Assembly (NCBI RefSeq): GCF_964204865.1
Contig: NC_135263.1
Span: 9,593,426 to 9,657,425, forward strand
Source: Styela clava
Taxonomy: Eukaryota > Chordata > Ascidiacea > Stolidobranchia > Styelidae
DNA: 64,000 bases
Reading direction: 5' to 3'
Shown: piece by piece, positions 58,892 through 64,000 of the stretch
How the letters are laid out: each line of letters starts with the position of its first letter
Numbering within the stretch: position 1 is the first letter of the stretch
The notes under the pieces: model-generated
Told to the model about the DNA's origin: nothing
What the model saw: the letters and a program-made list of their open reading frames with translations, nothing else
The model's database searches: none
Translations under genes and position numbers: made by a program

Positions 58892-60788
58892 TTTTTAGCG
58901 ATTTCGTTATTTGTTCAACTTTAAAACAAATAGGTATGGCAAAAGTCGGTTTGTGCTGCTAGCTTTATAGTAAAATAGCTCCGGTAATGAATCATTATAT
59001 TAACCGCTGCTTGTTTTTGTAATAATAAAAAAAAGATGAGTAAAAATTACTCAATCAACTATTAGTGCACATTAATTAAAACTGCATAATTAAGAAAATT
59101 ATATTCAAACGCAAATACGGTTTATTTAAACGTGTGTTACATCAACATGTATTAAACAGTTTTAAAGTGCAGCCTGTAATTTAGATCGACAACCGACAAC
59201 CCAGTGTTCAAACTAGATGGTATTACATAACCGAATGAATCGAGGCGCAGTACTTACCACTTCATGGCGGCTCCCGCCACGAACGAACCGCGCCGTCACT
59301 TGCCATGATTTTATGGCGGTAGCACCGGTATATTCACACAGTCATGTACCAGTTTTAGTTTTCCATGCGGAATTATATCTACTTAAACCTGGAACCTAAC
59401 CCCAAATTAATCAAAACTGTATCCATAAGGAAGATGTTCCATTTTACCCAAAGTTTGTCACCATAAGGTATTCTGCCATTACAGCCTACATGCTATGATT
59501 TGTGGAAGCTCAGTTTTACCCACCATGGTTTTCAATTTGATTTTACGCTGCCTCACGCCATTGGTTTGTGGCAGCCAAAAAATCAGCCGCCATTAACATA
59601 AAAAATTATCTCAATTTCGCATAGCTTGGTCGAACTTTATCGGCAAATATTTATTTGGTAGGATTCAAAATTTTTGGAATTTGTTACCAATGTTTTGTTG
59701 AATGACTATTACTACCTGAATACGTTTCGACATAGGAAAACTATAGAGGATGTTTGTGTTTAATACACAGATGCAAGAAAAATAGAGTGCGGCTGTCTTC
59801 AAGTTTTGAAAAAATTAAACCAAAAAATCACTGCGTCGCACTATCGGCCTTCAATTTGTTAATTGTACGCATTTTTCATTTCTATAGAGGTATAGAGAAC
59901 AGGAAATATTTATTCCGCTATCGCAAAATGCGAGATAAACGCACACTAACTAATAAGTAATGCATTTCCACCTATTATAAAAGTATTTTTATTACGAATA
60001 AAAGTTTCATAACAGACCGTGTTATTCATATATAATAGGAAAAGTCAAAAAATTTTCAGATGTCTCAGTAATATTCAATATTCTCGTCCAACTACGCTTC
60101 CTTATTAGACATTGTTATTCCTGTCTATTGGCCAGTGATATAACTAACTACCGACGGGTGGTTTCATCTTGAGCCAATTTACGCCAATAAAATGTTGGTT
60201 TGCATATGTGTGGTAGCACTAACATTAAATAATATTGTAAAAATTGTCTGATATTTCCTTGCGACCGATTTGATTTTCAAACGGGAAACAAACGGGCGAC
60301 GTGAATGATCGTGAATTATTAAAGGAAGTAAATGACGAATAACTCAAATATTTGATTTAGTTATACAAGATCCTTTCTTTCAGAGCAGGAAGTAAGACGT
60401 CCGAAAGTATCGTTTCGTCTCAATTTATTCTTCACAATCAACTTTGCAAACGATTGAAGCGTAATGGACCGTCATATAGGTACAAATGATCTTTTTCAAT
60501 TACAAATAGTCTCACAGGTTGGTGAAGAAAATGCAAAGCATTACAAAATTTTGACAAATTTGGTCGGGATGGGAATTTGTCCCCAATAGCCATTTGAATT
60601 AGTCAAAATCAAGGCTTTTCAGTATAACTCTGGCGTACATGAAAAGCTAAAGATGAAGGCGCACCAATTCAGTGTTGACTAGCTTTACCATAGATATCTT
60701 TCATCAAAATCTATGCCAATGGCTAACATCTTTTCAGGATAAATATTATACAAACAAGAAAGTAGACCAATAATTGACGCCAAACAAC
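58892..60788. other. Unit 2 spacer upstream of the WxxW gene
   Basis: Near-identical copy of 52226-54120. A ~30-bp stretch between exon 2 and exon 1 of the WxxW gene (near 58335-58365) is present here and absent from unit 1, which shifts the offset between units. No gene seen. Confidence 0.5.
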
Positions 60789-61040
60789 CAGGGGCCTAGC
60801 CAGAAATTTTCAAAGGCGGGTGTTCTGAATTTTTTTGCCAAGTTAGATCGAAACCGCTAGCGGGTCCGATCGAACGCTGGAATAGGCGTGTTTTTAGTAG
60901 TCTTGGGGGCCTAAAAAGCATTTCAAGTTACAGAAAATTGCTATATTTGATACAGAAAAATGATTTTATTTTTTTTGTATTATAAAAAAAAGGGGGGGGG
61001 GGGGGGTCGACCCGCCAACCACCCCCTGGTTACGCCACTG
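60789..61040. mobile_element. hAT-like MITE in unit 2
   Basis: Copy of the MITE at 54121-54371, at the equivalent place and with the same flanks; the poly-A/poly-G run differs by one base. Confidence 0.75.
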
Positions 61041-61893
61041 CAAACAATAGACTTTGTGCCAATTTACAAAAAATTTATTAAACGAATTCATTCAAATCAT
61101 TATCACTCTTTCTATCTCAGACAATATTTTCAAAATCTCCGGGCTACGTATTAAAATATGTTTGGCACCCTTTCAATATCTTGGAATTCCATATTCATTA
61201 ATTTTAACCACTGATGCCACTAATTGTTTTCACCTACCTTTCAATAAATTACTTTGTATACAAAAATGCAAGCCAATTTAGGCGACACTAAAACATCAAA
61301 AACCAGAATAATTTTATTGGAGAACATTTTCATATATAAAGGCTCTTCACAACCTGTCACTCATAAGTTATGAGGTGGTATGCCTCAGATTTAGAATGAC
61401 CAGAACCTTTCCATTTCGGCATCTTATACATTCAATTTTATCAGCTGTAGGTAGGCTAAGTAAGCTAGTGGACATGGGTTGAACATCAGATCAAAACTGA
61501 CATCCTCAACATGGTTAAATCCAAATCAGAGACCATTAGTACACTCCAAAATCAAGGAACACCACACTTCGAAACATTTATTTCACGCTTTCCTAAGAAT
61601 GGATGTCAGATGAAGCATTTCCAGACATGCCTTTTATAAAATTCGGACACTCAATGAAAAGGATTACATGGGAACACAGAGAAACCTAACTCAAGGCCTA
61701 CGTTTCCAGTGCATGCTGAAAAAAGCATTCGCCTTGTGACCTGGCTCCGAATTTACAGTCTTGAATATTCGCGCATTGACCAATTTGGCCGCCGTAATAT
61801 CGAGAATAATAATAGGCAGTCTTTTTATATTTGATAAAATATGTTATATCCATTATTAGTTTTATAACAAATCTAAATGATTTGTTCTTTCAG

Positions 61894-62129
61894 GTGGAGT
61901 AGACACCCCGGCTGACTGTGGTACTTTTGATATCTCAAATGCTGATCGACTGGGATTCTCAGAAGTAGAACTAGTCCAAATGATAATAGACGGAGTAGAA
62001 CTTATGATCAGCTGTGAGAAGAAATTGGAATCCGGACAGAGCAACGACTTCGACGTCGAGAAACAGAAGCAAAAGTTGACTGATGCAGTTTTCCCACTAC
62101 CTTTCACAAAATTTACGGTCTTCATTTAA
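61894..62129 (+). pseudogene. Orphan creatine kinase terminal exon, unit 3
   Basis: Copy of creatine kinase exon 7 with intact acceptor and phase. The ancestral stop codon has become TTG (62076-62078), so the frame runs 17 codons further ([17 protein letters not shown]) to TAA at 62127. It shares PADCG with unit 2 and adds I to N, S to F, D to E changes near the end. No upstream exons in the unit. Confidence 0.8.
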
Positions 62130-63195
62130 ATTTATTCTATAGATTATGCTATAATGTCTGCAACTAGTATATATTACCTGCATGATTTACCGGTTATTTA
62201 TTGATATTATTACACCCATATATATATTTATTTGTAACATTCACGTTATATATTTGTTTCGGCTATTTAATTAATATGATATTTTCATATAAGTAATTAA
62301 AAACATTTGAATATTTATTTTAAGTTCTAAATATGTGATTTTTTACTAGTATTAGAAAACTAAGTTACCGTAATTTAATATCACATTTTCGTTTGACGAA
62401 TTCCTAGTTTTCTATATGTGCGTTTCATAATTCATTATTTTATTTCAGTTTTCATTATTTAAATGGGCTATATTCATGAGTTCAGTATTATGTTACTTAA
62501 TGTTGAGTTAGAAAAATTATTACTAATAAAAAAAATATCATCATCTAGTTCTTGATCTTTGGTTTATATTATACCGAGCAACCAACAGCTATGTGAGAGA
62601 TGAGGCGACGCGACAAGTAGTAACTTAAAAAGAAGGCAGATCATACCGCCAGCGCACTCGAAGAAATTATCTTGGGTTAATGACACCTTCTTACTGTACA
62701 TCCAAGAACCATCACCTCTATTGATCGGCGGCTTTCGGTCGGATGTTATACTTATACGTTCTATTGTAACATGAAATTGATGCAACCACCATTCAGCACG
62801 GTCATAACGCGGTACAGTTATCCAGTAAGCCCAATTGCAAATCATGAAGATATGTACAATTTCATTTTCAAATGTTACATCAGCATAATTATATTTAGTT
62901 CTTTATTGGATAATAATGGAAAACGTATGTTGTCACTTTTTTATTGTTGTCATACGAATTCCTTTCATACATATATATATATACACATAAAATTTCAAGA
63001 GATCACTTACAATATTTACCCTTAATGACATTATTATAGCGAACATTTAAATGGAATATTAAACAAAAGTCACATTTTTATAGTGAGCATGCAATGGATC
63101 AACACTTGCACTAATTTATAAATAATGCTTGGTTGAATAGTAAGTAAGCATTCCTTGAATGAAGTGGATTGAAGTGTATCGATGAAAAGTATGAT

Positions 63196-64000
63196 CTATG
63201 TTTGAGGCGTTTTGATTATATCTTTATTCAATTCTTTTGCTATAACCTCTCCTACTTGTGAATCTGTGGTCAGATCAGTTCCAATTGGCTTCTGTTTTTT
63301 TGGACCTGTAGTAAAAGCGACAATAATTGTTGAGTGCAAAGTTTGTAAGAGACTTGAATCCAGTAACGAACCAGTTAACACTACTTTATTTACAGATAAG
63401 TAAGTGAGAATAATAAGTAAATGATACTCACATAATTTACAGCAAAATCTTACTGCGTAGTCCTCACAGCATATTCCCTCCGGTTGTTTTTCATTCTTGC
63501 AAATTAGGCCAACCTGAGTGTCCACCACCATGTCGACATTGCCACCCGATTGCCAGGGGTCCTGAGTTGCCACAACAATGGCATCAATCGCAGTTGGTTT
63601 CTCACATACCATGTGCTGGTTTTGGCTTACCAGATCTGACAAAAGCTCGTAGTCGCCTGTACTGTCGGTAGGATCATCTACGTCATACCAGTCTGTCCAT
63701 TTGTACCCTTCTTCGTCGCATTTCGGCACTGCAACGAATACAAAAAAGTCGTGTGGCCAGTTAGATAACATCTCAAATACCAAATAATATTGAATAGTTA
63801 ACAGATGACAATATTTTTAAAGTGCTTGTTTGGCGTATGGCCAATGAAGTGAATGAAAATTCCATCCAATGTAAACTTACATTTCGGACAGCAGAATCTG
63901 ATTTTCAGATCTGGGCAATTTCTATCTCCTCGGCTATTGATACAGGCAACTCCTCCAGCGGGAGGAAAAATAATCAACTGTTGCGCCAATGGTGGTGGAT
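63196..64000 (-). CDS. Secreted protein with two WxxW domains, copy 3 (5' truncated)
   Basis: Exons 63728-63432 (second WxxW domain: CDEEGYKWTDWYDVDDP, GLICKN, CCEDYAVRFCCK) and 63305-63196 (tail) are complete. The exon ending at 63881 runs off the right edge, so signal peptide and most of domain 1 are not visible. Acceptor of exon 4 reads TACTACAG instead of TACTGCAG. Intron 3 is again 126 bp, open and in frame, as in copy 2. No disabling change is seen in the visible part. Confidence 0.85.

Larger units (their letters stand above)
55146..61814. repeat. Tandem array unit 2 (6.67 kb, with hAT insertion)
   Basis: Same order as unit 1: orphan creatine kinase exon, WxxW gene on the minus strand, spacer, MITE. 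It is longer because of the 727-bp hAT at 55876-56602 plus its target duplication. Positions 52,200-55,200 match 58,870-61,870 with very few differences. Confidence 0.9.
61815..64000. repeat. Tandem array unit 3 (truncated by window)
   Basis: Third repeat: orphan creatine kinase exon at 61894, then the WxxW gene from 63196. It is more diverged from units 1 and 2 than they are from each other in the spacer. It has no hAT at the 55876-equivalent site. Confidence 0.88.

Overview
The window is an AT-rich, intron-rich animal nuclear genome. It holds conserved metazoan genes with small introns, many short non-autonomous hAT elements and tRNA-derived SINE-like repeats. A chordate-type creatine kinase, BBS7, TFAP4 and secreted WxxW-domain proteins point to an invertebrate deuterostome. 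Compact genes, candidate trans-splice acceptors just upstream of start codons and the gene mix make an ascidian tunicate my best guess (inference, moderate confidence). Exon structures were built by hand from homology, open frames, GT/AG sites and matching splice phases.

Layout. 1-4270 (+): 3' two-thirds of NDOR1, the diflavin reductase of cytosolic Fe-S assembly, with a SINE and two hAT MITEs in its introns, then a ~0.2 kb-period tandem repeat. 6674-7561 (+): single-exon coiled-coil CCDC166/DUF4515 protein. 8237-17145 (+): complete 15-exon BBS7 (BBSome subunit). 17667-19861 (-): MADF/BESS-domain gene, convergent with BBS7 and divergent from DNAJC24/DPH4 (20430-20882, +). 21236-24192 (+): complete six-exon TRDMT1/DNMT2. 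25839-34556 (+): TFAP4 with a 26-nt first coding exon, a 4.1 kb first intron and several CAGCTG sites around the 5' end. 36330-39449 (+): secreted coiled-coil protein with three thrombospondin type-1 repeats, 3' end unresolved; a broken TSP1 relic lies antisense at 40821-41345. 42492-45518: a hAT element carrying two further hAT insertions, each with an 8-bp target duplication.

47352-49518 (+): complete seven-exon creatine kinase. From 5 bp after its sixth exon to the window end, DNA is arranged as a tandem array of a ~5.9 kb unit (two full units and part of a third). Each unit carries a copy of the creatine kinase terminal exon and, tail-to-tail on the minus strand, a gene for a secreted protein with two WxxW domains. 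Unit 2 is longer because a 727-bp hAT element inserted into it; units 1 and 3 keep the empty site. The orphan creatine kinase exons keep their acceptor, phase and most of their frame, so they could be alternative last exons. Near-identity between units over part of their length suggests recent duplication or gene conversion, or an assembly artefact.

The genes do not form one pathway. Themes are housekeeping (Fe-S, diphthamide, tRNA methylation), cilia (BBS7, perhaps CCDC166), transcription (TFAP4, MADF/BESS), and secreted or muscle proteins in the repeat-rich right half.
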